Assembly: GCF_009908265.2 (NCBI RefSeq)
Contig: NZ_JAAATX020000016.1
Span: 1 to 64,000, forward strand
From: Paragemmobacter amnigenus
GTDB lineage: Bacteria > Pseudomonadota > Alphaproteobacteria > Rhodobacterales > Rhodobacteraceae
Direction: 5' to 3'
Length of the DNA stretch: 64,000 nucleotides
Both the position numbers and the translations under genes were made by a program. Each line of letters starts with the position of its first letter. Position 1 is the stretch's first letter. Shown here in pieces: positions 29,759 to 38,645 of the stretch. Below the pieces are notes generated by a model. That model was not told the origin of the DNA. It saw only the letters and a list, made by a program, of their open reading frames with translations, and did no database searches.

Positions 29759-31843
29759 TCAGGCCAGCGGGATGCGGAGCGTGAAGGTGGAGCCCTGCCC
29801 CTCGGTCGAGGTGAAGGTGATCGTGCAGCCGGTCAGGTCGGCGAGGCGGCGGCAGATGGTCAGGCCGATGCCCGTGCCGCTGATCGTGCTGTTTTCATGC
29901 CCCAGCCGGTCGAAGGGGGTGAAGAGGCGCGGCTGCATATCGGCGGGGATGCCGATGCCCGTATCGGTGACGCGCACGGCGAGCATTCCGGATTCGACCC
30001 CGAAGGCCAGCGTGACGGAGCCGCCGTCGCGGTTGTACTTGATCCCGTTCGAGACGAGATGCGTGAGGATGCGGCGGATGATTTCCGCATCGCCGCGCAC
30101 CGGCGGCAGCAGGGCGGCGGGCGGGTTGACCGTCAGCGTGACGCCGTGGTCGGCGATGGCGGGACGCGCGGCCTCGACCGCCTGACGGGCGACGGGCAGC
30201 ACGTCGAGTGCGACGAGATGTTCGCGCACCTCGCCCTGTTCGATGCGGCTGAGTTCGATCACGCCTTCGACCAGTTGCAGAAGCTGCCAGCCCGCCGTGG
30301 AGATGGCCTTCACCTGCCGCAGGTTGTCGCCGTCGAGCGTCTGGCCGCGGGCGGAACCGAGCAGTTCCGAGAAGCCGAGGATGGCGTTGAGCGGGGTGCG
30401 GAGCTCGTGGCTCATGGCCGACAGGAAGTTGGACTTGGCACGGTTCGCGGTCTGGAGCTTTGCCCCCATCGTGACCAGATGGTCACCCACGGTCTGGAGT
30501 TCGGCCACTTCGTAGCGGTGGTCGGGGGGCACGCTGCCGCCATCGGCGATGCGGACCATGTTCCCCTCGATCTCGGCCAGCGGACGGGCCACGCGCGAGG
30601 ACATGGCCGAGGAGCGGCGCCACAGGAGCAGGAAGAACACGGCGTAGAAGAGCACGAGGATGGCCAGCATGATCTGGCTGACCAGACCGAGCTGTTCGCG
30701 CAAGGTGGTCGCACCGGCAAGGATCGACTCCTCGCTCGTCAGGGTGATGAGTTTCCACTGCGGGCCGGCGATGGTGGCCCAGCCTGCGATCATCGGGCGG
30801 CCGAGATCCACGTTGCCGTGCCCTTCGGGCATGGACTGGATCACCTGCGCGAGGTCCGAAAGTTCGGCGCGGCGGTAGAGGTTGAAGCTGTCGGGTTTGA
30901 ACGTGTCCTGGAGGATCGCCTCTTCGTAGCTGTGGTCCAGAAGTTCGGACAGGCCCAGATCGGCCTCGCCCGCCGGAGGCAGGGCAAGGATTGTGCCGTC
31001 GCGGCCCACGAGGATGGCATAGCCGTCGCCTTCGAGGTCGATGTCGAGCACCTGATCGACGATGGTGTCGATGGTGATGTCGATGCCCACCACGCCTTCG
31101 AGGACGTCGGGACGGTCGGCGCCGTAGACGGGCGCGATGGCCGAGACCATCCAGCCCGAACCGGCGGGATCGACATAGCTGTCGGTCCAGACGACCTTGC
31201 GGTCGGGGTTATGGGCGGCGTCGGCCTCGTAATAGAAATTGTAGCTGGGGATATCCATCCTGGGCGGATAGATCGCCAGCACGTCGAACCACGGATAGAT
31301 GCGGTTCAGCGAGTCATGGGTGTTGAGGTAGAGCTGCGTGATGAGCGGGTCGGCGGCCTTGATCGATTTCATCAGCGGATCGAGGCGGCTGGTGCGCCAG
31401 ACCTTGTCCTGCTCTGCCGGTCCCACGGGGACGATGCCGCTGTAGAACACGGCTGCGGCGCCGGTATCCGTGCCGGTGTGGAACACCCCGTCGGGCGAAT
31501 AGACGTGGTTGTCCTTTTCGGATTGCGGCAGGTCGGGGGCGGGTTGGGCCAGCGCACGGACCGAGTCATCGGCAAAGACCCGCGTCAGGGCCGCGACGGT
31601 TTCGAGGCGGCGGGCGATGATGTCGGCCTCGCGCACGGCGGCGGCGCTGACGGCTTCGGTCGAGATCTGGGTGACGGCCGCGGCGCTGCGGTCATAGACG
31701 ACCTGGCTGGTGCCCCAGTAGATGGCAAGGAAGGAGAGTTCGATCAGCAGGAGCGGGACCAGTGCCGCACGGATATAGGACCGCCAGAGCCAGGTCTTGA
31801 GCGGTTGGGGGCCCTGGGCAGTGGTCGTGCTGGTGGTAGACAT
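29759..31843 (-). CDS. Membrane sensor histidine kinase with extracytoplasmic Cache domain
   Basis: A 694-residue sensor. Membrane helices lie at about 27-46 and 388-408; between them is a roughly 340-residue periplasmic double-Cache sensor with YNFYYEAD and VVGIDITIDTIVD. A HAMP-like linker (about 410-465) leads to the HisKA domain with phospho-acceptor His479 in LSAMSHELRTPLNAILG, then an HATPase domain ending in GTGIGLTICRRLADL. There is no receiver or output domain and no response regulator beside it, so it is an orphan kinase whose partner lies elsewhere. Ligands of such domains are often amino acids or organic acids. Confidence 0.93.
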   Translation of the reverse strand: MSTTSTTTAQGPQPLKTWLWRSYIRAALVPLLLIELSFLAIYWGTSQVVYDRSAAAVTQISTEAVSAAAVREADIIARRLETVAALTRVFADDSVRALAQPAPDLPQSEKDNHVYSPDGVFHTGTDTGAAAVFYSGIVPVGPAEQDKVWRTSRLDPLMKSIKAADPLITQLYLNTHDSLNRIYPWFDVLAIYPPRMDIPSYNFYYEADAAHNPDRKVVWTDSYVDPAGSGWMVSAIAPVYGADRPDVLEGVVGIDITIDTIVDQVLDIDLEGDGYAILVGRDGTILALPPAGEADLGLSELLDHSYEEAILQDTFKPDSFNLYRRAELSDLAQVIQSMPEGHGNVDLGRPMIAGWATIAGPQWKLITLTSEESILAGATTLREQLGLVSQIMLAILVLFYAVFFLLLWRRSSAMSSRVARPLAEIEGNMVRIADGGSVPPDHRYEVAELQTVGDHLVTMGAKLQTANRAKSNFLSAMSHELRTPLNAILGFSELLGSARGQTLDGDNLRQVKAISTAGWQLLQLVEGVIELSRIEQGEVREHLVALDVLPVARQAVEAARPAIADHGVTLTVNPPAALLPPVRGDAEIIRRILTHLVSNGIKYNRDGGSVTLAFGVESGMLAVRVTDTGIGIPADMQPRLFTPFDRLGHENSTISGTGIGLTICRRLADLTGCTITFTSTEGQGSTFTLRIPLA

Positions 31844-31876
31844 AGGTTCCCGGGGGGCAGAGAGGGTCCGCGTGGC

Positions 31877-31902
31877 GGATCATGATCCTGTCCATGATCC
31901 TG
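31877..31902. promoter_or_regulatory. Palindrome and tandem repeat before the kinase gene
   Basis: GGATCATGATCC is a perfect 12-base palindrome (31877-31888), and CATGATCCTG occurs twice, 12 bases apart (31881 and 31893). It lies 34-59 bases upstream of the kinase start, suggesting an operator; no factor can be named. Confidence 0.35.
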
Positions 31903-31995
31903 CCATGTGCCTATCACTTTTCACCAGAAGAACATTCGGAGGCATTGTCACACCCCCAAGGTATAGAAGCGATCCATCCTAATGGGTGGATCATT

Positions 31996-32781
31996 TCAAC
32001 CGGAGAGGGAGACGTCGAGGAAGAGCATCACCACCAGCCCCACCGCAAGGCCGAGCGTGGCGCGGTTCTGGTTCCCGTTGCGATGGGTTTCGGGAATGAT
32101 CTCGTGGCTGATGACATAGAGCATGGCGCCTGCGGCGAAGGCCAGCCCCCAGGGCAGCAGCGCCACCGAAGCCGAGACGACCCCCGCCCCGACCATGCCG
32201 CCCAGCGGTTCCACCAGTCCGGTCAGGGCGGCGATGGTGAAGGAGCGCAGGCCCGAATACCCCTCGCCGCGCAGGGCGATGGCGACGGCCAGACCCTCGG
32301 GGATGTTCTGCATCCCGATCCCAAGCGCCAGCGGCAAGCCGCCCGCAAGGCCGTCGCGGCCCACACCCACGCCAACGGCCAGTCCTTCGGGGATGTTGTG
32401 TATGGTGATGGCAAAGACAAAGAGCCAGACCTTGCGGAGCGAGACGGCGGCCGGACCTTCGCGCCCGCTGGCGAAATGTTCGTGGGGCAGCATCTCGTTC
32501 AGGGCGGCGATCAGGGCCATGCCGGCCAGAAGGGCGATGCAGACGACCAGCGCCGCGCCGCTGCGCCCGCCGTAATCGGGGCCCGCGCTGGCAAGGGCGG
32601 GAATGATGAGCGAGAAGAAGGCCGCCGCCAGCATCACCCCCGCCGCGAAGCCGAGCGCGAGGTCGCGCGCCGCAGTCGACGGCACGCGCCCGCGCAGGAC
32701 CGGCAAGGCGCCCAGCGCGGTGAGCGATCCGGCGCAGAGGCTGGCGAGGAAGCCGAGAAGGAGGGGGGATTGCGACAGCAC
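31996..32781 (-). CDS. ZIP-family divalent metal transporter
   Basis: Predicted zinc (or iron/manganese) importer of the inner membrane. The 261-residue protein has about eight membrane helices and the two ZIP signatures HNIPEG (residues 128-133) and QNIPEG (158-163) that form the metal site, plus a histidine-bearing loop PHEHF at 99-103. Length and motifs fit the ZupT-like bacterial branch. It is divergent from the photolyase gene; the 152-base gap on its other side carries the kinase promoter region. Confidence 0.93.
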   Translation of the reverse strand: MLSQSPLLLGFLASLCAGSLTALGALPVLRGRVPSTAARDLALGFAAGVMLAAAFFSLIIPALASAGPDYGGRSGAALVVCIALLAGMALIAALNEMLPHEHFASGREGPAAVSLRKVWLFVFAITIHNIPEGLAVGVGVGRDGLAGGLPLALGIGMQNIPEGLAVAIALRGEGYSGLRSFTIAALTGLVEPLGGMVGAGVVSASVALLPWGLAFAAGAMLYVISHEIIPETHRNGNQNRATLGLAVGLVVMLFLDVSLSG

Positions 32782-32933
32782 GGGGTCCGGACAGGAAAAC
32801 TCTGCCCATTGTTAATGCGGGTGCAACGCATTTGAAAGCGCCAAGCGTGGCAGGCCCTGCCCTGCCGCTGCGACCCGTGGCGCGCGCGATTTCCGGCTTT
32901 ACGAATCCGGCGGGGTCGCTAGATAAATGTTCC

Positions 32934-34448
32934 ATGAATGTTCTTGTCTGGTTCAAGCGCGATCTGCGGATCGAGGATCACCCGGCCCTGAGCCGCGCGG
33001 CGGCTCTGGGCGCGGTGCTGCCGGTCTATGTGGTGGAGCCGGAGCTGTGGCGGCAGACCGATGCCTCGGGGCGGCAATGGGCCTTTGTGGCCGAGACGCT
33101 GGAGGGATTGCGCGCCGATCTGGCGCGGCTGGGCGCGCCGCTGGTGGTGCGGGTGGGCGACGCGGTGGAGGTGCTGGACCGGCTCTGCCGCCAGCATCAC
33201 GTCGCACGGGTGTTCAGCCATGAGGAGACCGGCAACCTGTGGACCTATGCGCGCGACCGGCGGGTGGCGGCTTGGGCGCGGGGCGCGGGGGTGCCGTGGG
33301 AGGAGTTGCCCCAGCAGGGCGTGGTGCGCCGCTTGGCCAGTCGCGACGGCTGGGCACGGCGGCGCGACGGGGTCATGGCGGCGGCGGCGCTGCCCGCGCC
33401 GGTGGCGCTGCACGGGGTGGCGGGGGTGGAACCCGGCGCGATCCCCACGGCCCGCGCGCTGCGTCTGGCGGATGATCCTTGCGCGCACCGGCAGGCGGGG
33501 GGGCGGGCGCGGGGGCTGGCGCTGATGGAGTCCTTTCTGGCGGTGCGGGGCGAGCCTTACCGCGCCGCCATGTCCTCGCCCCTGACGGGGGAGCGGGCCT
33601 GTTCGCGGCTGTCGGCGCATCTGGCCGCGGGGGCACTGTCGGGGCGCGAGGTGGTGCAGGCCGCAGCGGCGCGGGCGGCAGAGCGGCCCGGCGGGCGCTG
33701 GGGCGGCGCGCTGGCAAGTTTCCAGAGCCGGATGGCCTGGCGCGACCATTTCATGCAGAAGCTGGAGGACGAGCCGGAAATCGAGATCCGCGCGCTGCAC
33801 CGTGCCGCCGATGCCCTGCGCCCGCGCGAGCCGGATGCGCTCCGGCTGGCGGCATGGGCGGCGGGCGAGACGGGGCTGCCGTTTCTGGATGCCTGCATGC
33901 GCTATCTGCGGGCGACGGGGTGGCTGAACTTCCGGATGCGCAGCATGGTGATGGCGGTGGCCTCGTACCATCTGTGGCTGGACTGGCGGGCGACGGGGGC
34001 GGTGCTGGCGCGGCGTTTCACCGATTACGAGCCCGGCATCCACTGGCCGCAGGTGCAGATGCAGGCGGGGGTGACGGGGATCAACACGATCCGGATTTAC
34101 AACCCCGTGAAGCAGGGGATGGATCAGGACCCTGCGGGGGTCTTTACCCGCCGCTGGGTGCCGGAACTGGCCGCCGTGCCGGACGCCTTTTTGCAGGAGC
34201 CGTGGAAATGGTCCGGCGCGCGGGGCGTGCTGGGGCGGCTTTATCCCGAGCCGGTGGTGGATGTGGCCGCCGCCGCGCGGGCCGCGCGCGAGGCGTGCTG
34301 GGGCCTGCGGCGCGAGCGGGGGTATCACGAGCAGATGGCAGAGGTGATCGAGCGCCACGCCAGCCGCGCCGATGCGCGCTTTGTCAACGACCGCGCCCCG
34401 CGGGGGCGGCGGCGGGCGGATGCGGCGCAGATGAGTCTGGACCTTTAG
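32934..34448 (+). CDS. Deoxyribodipyrimidine photolyase/cryptochrome family protein
   Basis: Light-driven flavoprotein, most likely repairing UV-induced pyrimidine dimers. The 504-residue protein begins with the antenna-domain signature VLVWFKRDLRIEDHPAL and has the FAD-domain motifs FQSRMAWRDHF, TGLPFLDACMRYL, GWLNFRMRSMVMA and GINTIRIYNPVKQG. ATG 32934 is chosen because the family sequence starts there; an extension to 32832 reads through the promoter region. A DUF2256 gene follows after 2 bases, a pairing seen with this photolyase/cryptochrome group. Repair versus photoreceptor function cannot be told apart by eye. Confidence 0.92.
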   Translation: MNVLVWFKRDLRIEDHPALSRAAALGAVLPVYVVEPELWRQTDASGRQWAFVAETLEGLRADLARLGAPLVVRVGDAVEVLDRLCRQHHVARVFSHEETGNLWTYARDRRVAAWARGAGVPWEELPQQGVVRRLASRDGWARRRDGVMAAAALPAPVALHGVAGVEPGAIPTARALRLADDPCAHRQAGGRARGLALMESFLAVRGEPYRAAMSSPLTGERACSRLSAHLAAGALSGREVVQAAAARAAERPGGRWGGALASFQSRMAWRDHFMQKLEDEPEIEIRALHRAADALRPREPDALRLAAWAAGETGLPFLDACMRYLRATGWLNFRMRSMVMAVASYHLWLDWRATGAVLARRFTDYEPGIHWPQVQMQAGVTGINTIRIYNPVKQGMDQDPAGVFTRRWVPELAAVPDAFLQEPWKWSGARGVLGRLYPEPVVDVAAAARAAREACWGLRRERGYHEQMAEVIERHASRADARFVNDRAPRGRRRADAAQMSLDL

Positions 34449-34450
34449 CC

Positions 34451-34615
34451 ATGGCGAAGATGCGGAAGAAGGGCGATCTGCCGGTCAAGACCTGCGCCTG
34501 CTGCGGGCGGCCCTTTGTCTGGCGCAAGAAGTGGGAAAAGGTCTGGGACGAGGTGCGGTATTGCTCTGACCGGTGCCGTGGCGAGGCGCGCAAGGGCAAG
34601 GGCGCGACGGCGTAG
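34451..34615 (+). CDS. DUF2256 small zinc-ribbon-like protein
   Basis: A 54-residue basic protein with cysteines at 15, 17, 18, 38 and 42 (KTCACCGRPFVWRKKW and RYCSDRCRG), a likely metal-binding knuckle. DUF2256 proteins are commonly encoded beside, or fused to, photolyase/cryptochrome proteins; here the start lies 2 bases after the photolyase stop, so they are surely co-transcribed. The molecular role is not known. Confidence 0.9.
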   Translation: MAKMRKKGDLPVKTCACCGRPFVWRKKWEKVWDEVRYCSDRCRGEARKGKGATA

Positions 34616-34623
34616 GACGGGCA

Positions 34624-35085
34624 TTATTGCCCATCCGGCGGGGCGACCCGTGCCGCGAGTTTGCCCAGTGTCTGAAGGCCCAGCGCCTCGGCCCCGAACG
34701 CCTTGGCCTGTTCCCGTTCCCCTGCCGTGTTGAAGATCATGGTCAGCGTGATGCGGGTGCCTTCGGGGACCGGTTCGAAGCTGGCAGAGGCGTCGGCGTG
34801 TTTCGGGCCGTTCTCGCCCCAGTGCAGGGTGTAGTCGATCCGCTCCATCGGGCGGATGGGGCCGTAGCGGTGGTGGTTCGGATAGACCGTCCCGTCGGGG
34901 CCGATCATGTCGAACACCCATTCGCCCCCTGCGCGCAGGTCGATGCGCGCGGTGCGGCAGGTGAACCCGTCGGGGCCCCACCAGAGCGGCAGGGTGGATT
35001 CGTTCCACCATGCGCCCCAGACGGTGGCGACGGGCGCGCGGATCACGCGCGAGATGGTCATGGTGCGGTCTGCGGCATCGGTCAT
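34624..35085 (-). CDS. SRPBCC (AHSA1-like) domain protein, distal
   Basis: A 153-residue helix-grip-fold protein of the Bet v1/AHSA1 group, which binds hydrophobic ligands: VIRAPVATVWGAWW at the start, RAGGEWVFDMIGPDG in the middle and a C-terminal helix. It is the last gene of an arsR-SRPBCC-SRPBCC operon with 4-base overlaps at each junction. The ligand and role are unknown. Its 3' end is convergent with the DUF2256 gene, 8 bases apart. Confidence 0.88.
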   Translation of the reverse strand: MTDAADRTMTISRVIRAPVATVWGAWWNESTLPLWWGPDGFTCRTARIDLRAGGEWVFDMIGPDGTVYPNHHRYGPIRPMERIDYTLHWGENGPKHADASASFEPVPEGTRITLTMIFNTAGEREQAKAFGAEALGLQTLGKLAARVAPPDGQ

Positions 35086-35570
35086 GTCATCAGCCCCCGC
35101 GCATAGGCCTCGAGCTGGGTCGCCACCGTGCCCCAGCCGTCATGGAAGCCCATCTCGGCATGCTGTTTCGCGGTGTCGGCGTTGCGGTGACGGGCGATGG
35201 CGGTATAGCGGGTGCGGCCTTGGCCCAGATCCTGAAACGTCAGGATGGCGGTCATGAAGGGTTCTGCGGCGGGCTTCCAGCCCTCGGTATAGGTGTCTGT
35301 AAAGACGAGCTTCTCGTTCGGCACCACTTCCAGATAGACGCCGCGGTTTTCCATCACGGCGCCATCCACATCGAAGGTCGTGTTGCAGGCCCCGCCCACG
35401 CGCACATCCAGATGGCAGGCGGTGACGCGGTGGGGTTTGGGGACGAACCAGTGGACCAGATGTTCGGGCGTGGTCCAGCAGGCATAGATCAGCTCGCGCG
35501 GGGCGTTCAGGTCGCGTTGCAGGACAAGGTCGAGATCGGGGTCGAAATCGGGCAGGTCTTGGGGCGTCAT
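35082..35570 (-). CDS. SRPBCC (AHSA1-like) domain protein, proximal
   Basis: A 162-residue SRPBCC-fold protein: LQRDLNAPRELIYACWTTPEHLVHWF, then VGGACNTTFDVDG and a C-terminal amphipathic helix. It overlaps arsR upstream and the second SRPBCC gene downstream by 4 bases each, so all three should be translated as a coupled set. Such pairs of an ArsR repressor and SRPBCC proteins are common in proteobacteria; the inducing signal is rarely known. Confidence 0.88.
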   Translation of the reverse strand: MTPQDLPDFDPDLDLVLQRDLNAPRELIYACWTTPEHLVHWFVPKPHRVTACHLDVRVGGACNTTFDVDGAVMENRGVYLEVVPNEKLVFTDTYTEGWKPAAEPFMTAILTFQDLGQGRTRYTAIARHRNADTAKQHAEMGFHDGWGTVATQLEAYARGLMT

Positions 35571-35908
35571 CGCGCGCGTTCCTTCATCAGGCGGGTCACG
35601 TAATCGTCCAGCCGGTCGAGGCGCGACTCCCAGAGCGTGCGCTGTTCGTCCAGCCAGTGCTGCATCGGCGCCAGTGCCTGCGGGACCAGCACGCAGGAGC
35701 GGACGCGGCCATCCTTGGCGGTGGTGATCAGCCCCGCCCCTTCCAGCACGGAAAGGTGGCGCAGGATCGTCGGCAGGCGAAGCCCCGAGGGACCGGCCAG
35801 TTCCGTCACCGCCGCAGGGCCCTGTGCCAGACGTTCCAGCATCGCCCGCCGCGTGGGATCGGAAAGCGCATGGAAGAGGAGCGAGAGGTCGGGGTCATGC
35901 TTAGCCAT
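35567..35908 (-). CDS. ArsR-family repressor
   Basis: A 113-residue winged-helix repressor (LFHALSDPTRRAMLERLAQGPAAVTELA, recognition helix LRLPTILRHLSVLEGAGL). It lacks the ELCVCDL-type cysteine metal site of ArsR/SmtB sensors, so the effector is probably not a metal. I start at ATG 35908; an in-frame GTG at 35923 would add five residues. An inverted repeat spans the start codon, as expected for autorepression of the operon. Confidence 0.9.
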   Translation of the reverse strand: MAKHDPDLSLLFHALSDPTRRAMLERLAQGPAAVTELAGPSGLRLPTILRHLSVLEGAGLITTAKDGRVRSCVLVPQALAPMQHWLDEQRTLWESRLDRLDDYVTRLMKERAR

Positions 35909-35967
35909 ATCGCTAAGTATCACGGCGGGGGCGAGTCGGGGAAGGAAAACTTAGCTATATTGCAAAG
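35900..35967. promoter_or_regulatory. Two copies of a candidate ArsR operator
   Basis: CTTAGCCATATCGCTAAG (35900-35917) is a perfect 6 bp inverted repeat; CTTAGCTATATTGCAAAG (35950-35967) is a close copy 50 bases away in the same orientation. Together they flank the arsR start and its probable promoter, fitting cooperative autorepression. The second copy overlaps the first of the GCAAA repeats before malate synthase. Confidence 0.5.
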
Positions 35968-36020
35968 TTTCAAGATTATCTCGCAAAGCCAAAAGGTGAT
36001 GTTCGCAAAGCTGCGCAAAT
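35960..36020 (+). promoter_or_regulatory. Phased GCAAA repeats upstream of malate synthase
   Basis: TTGCAAAG (35960), TCGCAAAG (35981), TCGCAAAG (36003) and GCGCAAAT (36013) recur with steps of 21, 22 and 10 bases between GCAAA cores, close to whole turns of the helix. TTTGCAAA-type repeats are the sites of ScfR-family acyl-CoA regulators (PccR, RamB), which control acetate/propionate genes. The last repeat ends 80 bases before the start codon. Confidence 0.4.
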
Positions 36021-36100
36021 CGGTCGGGGGCGCCGGTTGCGGTAACGGGGGCGGTTTCTGTATGGTGTGCCATCGCATACCGAAATGACAGGAGAGCGCC

Positions 36101-38251
36101 ATGGAACGGCAGGATCGCCACGGATTGCAGGTGGATGCCCGTCTGGTGTCTTTCGTGGAGGGCCACGCCCTGCCCGGAACGGGCATCGCGGCAGAGCGTT
36201 TCTGGCAGGGCTTTGCCGCGGCGGTGGCCGGGCTTGGTCCGGTGAACCGCGACCTGCTGGCCAAGCGCGACCGGATGCAGGCGCAGATCGACGACTGGCA
36301 CCGCGCGCGCAAGGGACAGCTGCATGACGCTGCGGCCTATCGCGATTTCCTGCACGAGATCGGCTATCTGTTGCCCGAAGGCCCCGATTTCACCATCCGC
36401 ACGGCGGGTGTGGACCCCGAGATCGCGCAGGTTCCCGGGCCGCAGCTTGTGGTGCCGGTCATGAACGCGCGCTATGCGCTGAACGCGGCCAATGCGCGGT
36501 GGGGGTCGCTGTACGATGCACTGTATGGCACCGATGCGCTGGGCGATGCGCCGAAGGGGCGCGACTATGACCCAGCGCGCGGGGCGCGGGTGATCGCATG
36601 GGCCAAGGCGTTTCTGGATGATGTGGTCCCGCTGGCCAAGGGCAGCCATGCCGATGTGACGGGCTACCGTGTCGAGGGCGGCGCGCTGGTCCCTGCCCTG
36701 CGTGACCCGTCGCAATTCGCGGGCTTTCGCGGCACGGCAGGGGCGCCGTCGGCCATCCTTCTGAAGAATAACGGGCTGCATCTGGTGCTGCGGATCGATC
36801 CGGGCCACCGGATCGGCGCGGCGGACAAGGCGGGCGTCGCCGATGTGCGGATGGAAGCCGCGCTGTCGGCCATCATGGATTGCGAGGACAGCGTCGCGGC
36901 GGTGGATGCCGAGGACAAGGTTCTGGCCTATTCCAACTGGCTGGGCCTGATGCGGGGCGATCTGGTCGAGATGGTGGCCAAGGGCGACCGGACCATCGAA
37001 CGGCGCCTGCGCGACGACTATGCCTTTACCGCCGCCGACGGGCGCGAGATCAGCCTGAAGGGGCGCGCGCTGATGCTGGTGCGCAATGTGGGGCATCTGA
37101 TGACCAACCCCGCCATCCTTGACGCCGAGGGGCGCGAGGTGGGCGAGGGGATCATGGATGCCTTCGTCACCACGCTCTGCGCGCTGCATGACCTGCAGAA
37201 GGCGGACGGGCCGCGCAATTCGCTGCACGGGTCGGTCTATGTGGTGAAGCCCAAGATGCACGGGCCGGAAGAGGTGGCCTTTGCCTGCACGATCTTCGAC
37301 CGCGTGGAAGAGACGCTGGGCCTGCCGCGCCACACGGTCAAGCTGGGCATCATGGACGAGGAGCGGCGGACGAGCGCCAATCTGAAGGAATGCATCCGCG
37401 CCGCCGCCGATCGGGTGGCCTTCATCAATACGGGCTTCCTCGACCGCACGGGGGACGAGATCCATACCAGCATGGAAGCGGGGCCGATGGTGCGCAAGGG
37501 CGACATGAAGGGCGCCGCGTGGATCAAAAGCTACGAGGACAGGAACGTCGATATCGGGCTGGCCTGCGGGTTGAAGGGGCGGGCGCAGATCGGCAAGGGG
37601 ATGTGGGCGATGCCCGACCTGATGGCCGCGATGCTGGAGGCCAAGATTGCCCATCCGCGCGCGGGCGCGACCTGTGCATGGGTGCCCTCGCCCACGGCTG
37701 CCACGCTTCATGCCACGCATTACCACCGCGTGGATGTGATGGCGGTTCAGGACGGCATCGCCAAGGGCGGGCCGCGCGGGCGGCTGGAGGATCTGCTGAC
37801 CATCCCGCTGGCCGAAGGCGTCAACTGGTCGGACGAGGATATCCGCGCCGAGGTGGAGAACAATGCGCAGGGCATCCTTGGCTATGTCGTGCGCTGGGTC
37901 GATCAGGGCGTGGGCTGTTCCAAGGTGCCCGACATCCATGATGTGGGGCTGATGGAGGACCGCGCGACCTGCCGGATTTCCTCGCAGGCGCTGGCGAACT
38001 GGCTGCACCATGGCGTGGTGAGCGAGGCGCAGGTGATGGCCGCGATGCGCAAGATGGCCGCCGTGGTGGACCGGCAGAACGCGGGCGATCCTGCCTATCG
38101 CCCGATGGCGCCGGGATTCGACGGGGTGGCGTTCAAGGCGGCCTGCGATCTGGTCTTTGACGGGCGGGCACAACCTTCGGGATATACGGAACCCGTGCTG
38201 CACCGTCGCCGGCTGGAACTGAAGGCGCGCAGCCGCATTCGCGCCGTGTGA
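36101..38251 (+). CDS. glcB: Malate synthase G
   Basis: Condenses glyoxylate with acetyl-CoA to malate, closing the glyoxylate or ethylmalonyl-CoA route for growth on two-carbon compounds. The 716-residue length is that of the monomeric G isoform (the A form is about 530). Visible are [16 protein letters not shown] with the magnesium-binding acids, [36 protein letters not shown] and the C-terminal plug domain with [25 protein letters not shown] lies 7 bases before the ATG. It is a single gene with its own upstream regulatory region. Confidence 0.98.
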   Translation: MERQDRHGLQVDARLVSFVEGHALPGTGIAAERFWQGFAAAVAGLGPVNRDLLAKRDRMQAQIDDWHRARKGQLHDAAAYRDFLHEIGYLLPEGPDFTIRTAGVDPEIAQVPGPQLVVPVMNARYALNAANARWGSLYDALYGTDALGDAPKGRDYDPARGARVIAWAKAFLDDVVPLAKGSHADVTGYRVEGGALVPALRDPSQFAGFRGTAGAPSAILLKNNGLHLVLRIDPGHRIGAADKAGVADVRMEAALSAIMDCEDSVAAVDAEDKVLAYSNWLGLMRGDLVEMVAKGDRTIERRLRDDYAFTAADGREISLKGRALMLVRNVGHLMTNPAILDAEGREVGEGIMDAFVTTLCALHDLQKADGPRNSLHGSVYVVKPKMHGPEEVAFACTIFDRVEETLGLPRHTVKLGIMDEERRTSANLKECIRAAADRVAFINTGFLDRTGDEIHTSMEAGPMVRKGDMKGAAWIKSYEDRNVDIGLACGLKGRAQIGKGMWAMPDLMAAMLEAKIAHPRAGATCAWVPSPTAATLHATHYHRVDVMAVQDGIAKGGPRGRLEDLLTIPLAEGVNWSDEDIRAEVENNAQGILGYVVRWVDQGVGCSKVPDIHDVGLMEDRATCRISSQALANWLHHGVVSEAQVMAAMRKMAAVVDRQNAGDPAYRPMAPGFDGVAFKAACDLVFDGRAQPSGYTEPVLHRRRLELKARSRIRAV

Positions 38252-38316
38252 AAGGCCCGCTCCGGTGCGGGCAGGCGGGGCCGCGTTTGTGGCCCGCACC
38301 CCTGCCCCGCGGCGGG

Positions 38317-38568
38317 TCAGCCGATATCCAGCGCCAGCGCGTGGATGCGGGTGTTCAGATCGCCCAGCGCCTTCTGCACGGCGCGGTGACGGTTCACGCG
38401 GCCCATGGCGGCAAGGGACGGCGCGCGGATCATCACGCGGAAATGGCTTTCCCCCGACCCGTCATCGCCCGCATGGCCCGCGTGGCGGTGGCTTTCGTTC
38501 ACGACTTCCAGCGCGGTGGGTGCGAAGGCGGCGACAAGACGCTGCTCAATCTCGGTTGCGACGGTCAT
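38317..38568 (-). CDS. BolA-family protein
   Basis: An 83-residue BolA-fold protein, which with monothiol glutaredoxins helps in iron-sulphur cluster handling. Visible are VVNESHRHAGHAG with the conserved histidines and the loop HFRVMIRAPSLAAMGRVNRHRAV with the C-terminal helix. The start at 38568 (MTVATEIEQRL) fits the family; upstream sequence is not BolA-like. It is divergent from the J-domain gene, 77 bases apart. Confidence 0.93.
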   Translation of the reverse strand: MTVATEIEQRLVAAFAPTALEVVNESHRHAGHAGDDGSGESHFRVMIRAPSLAAMGRVNRHRAVQKALGDLNTRIHALALDIG

Positions 38569-38645
38569 TTTGTCCTGTCCCCTCTTCAACTTGCCGCCGG
38601 AAGTCCTAAACTCTCGCCTCCGAGTCGGAAAGGCCAAGCTCGACC

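Noticed and set aside
31971-31992. Terminator GATCCATCC-TAAT-GGGTGGATC between the ZIP and kinase genes
   Set aside because: One pair is imperfect on the strand of the ZIP transcript and there is no T run.
35960-36020. CRISPR-like short repeats
   Set aside because: Repeat units of 8 bases with 2-14-base spacers are far too short; phased regulator sites fit better.
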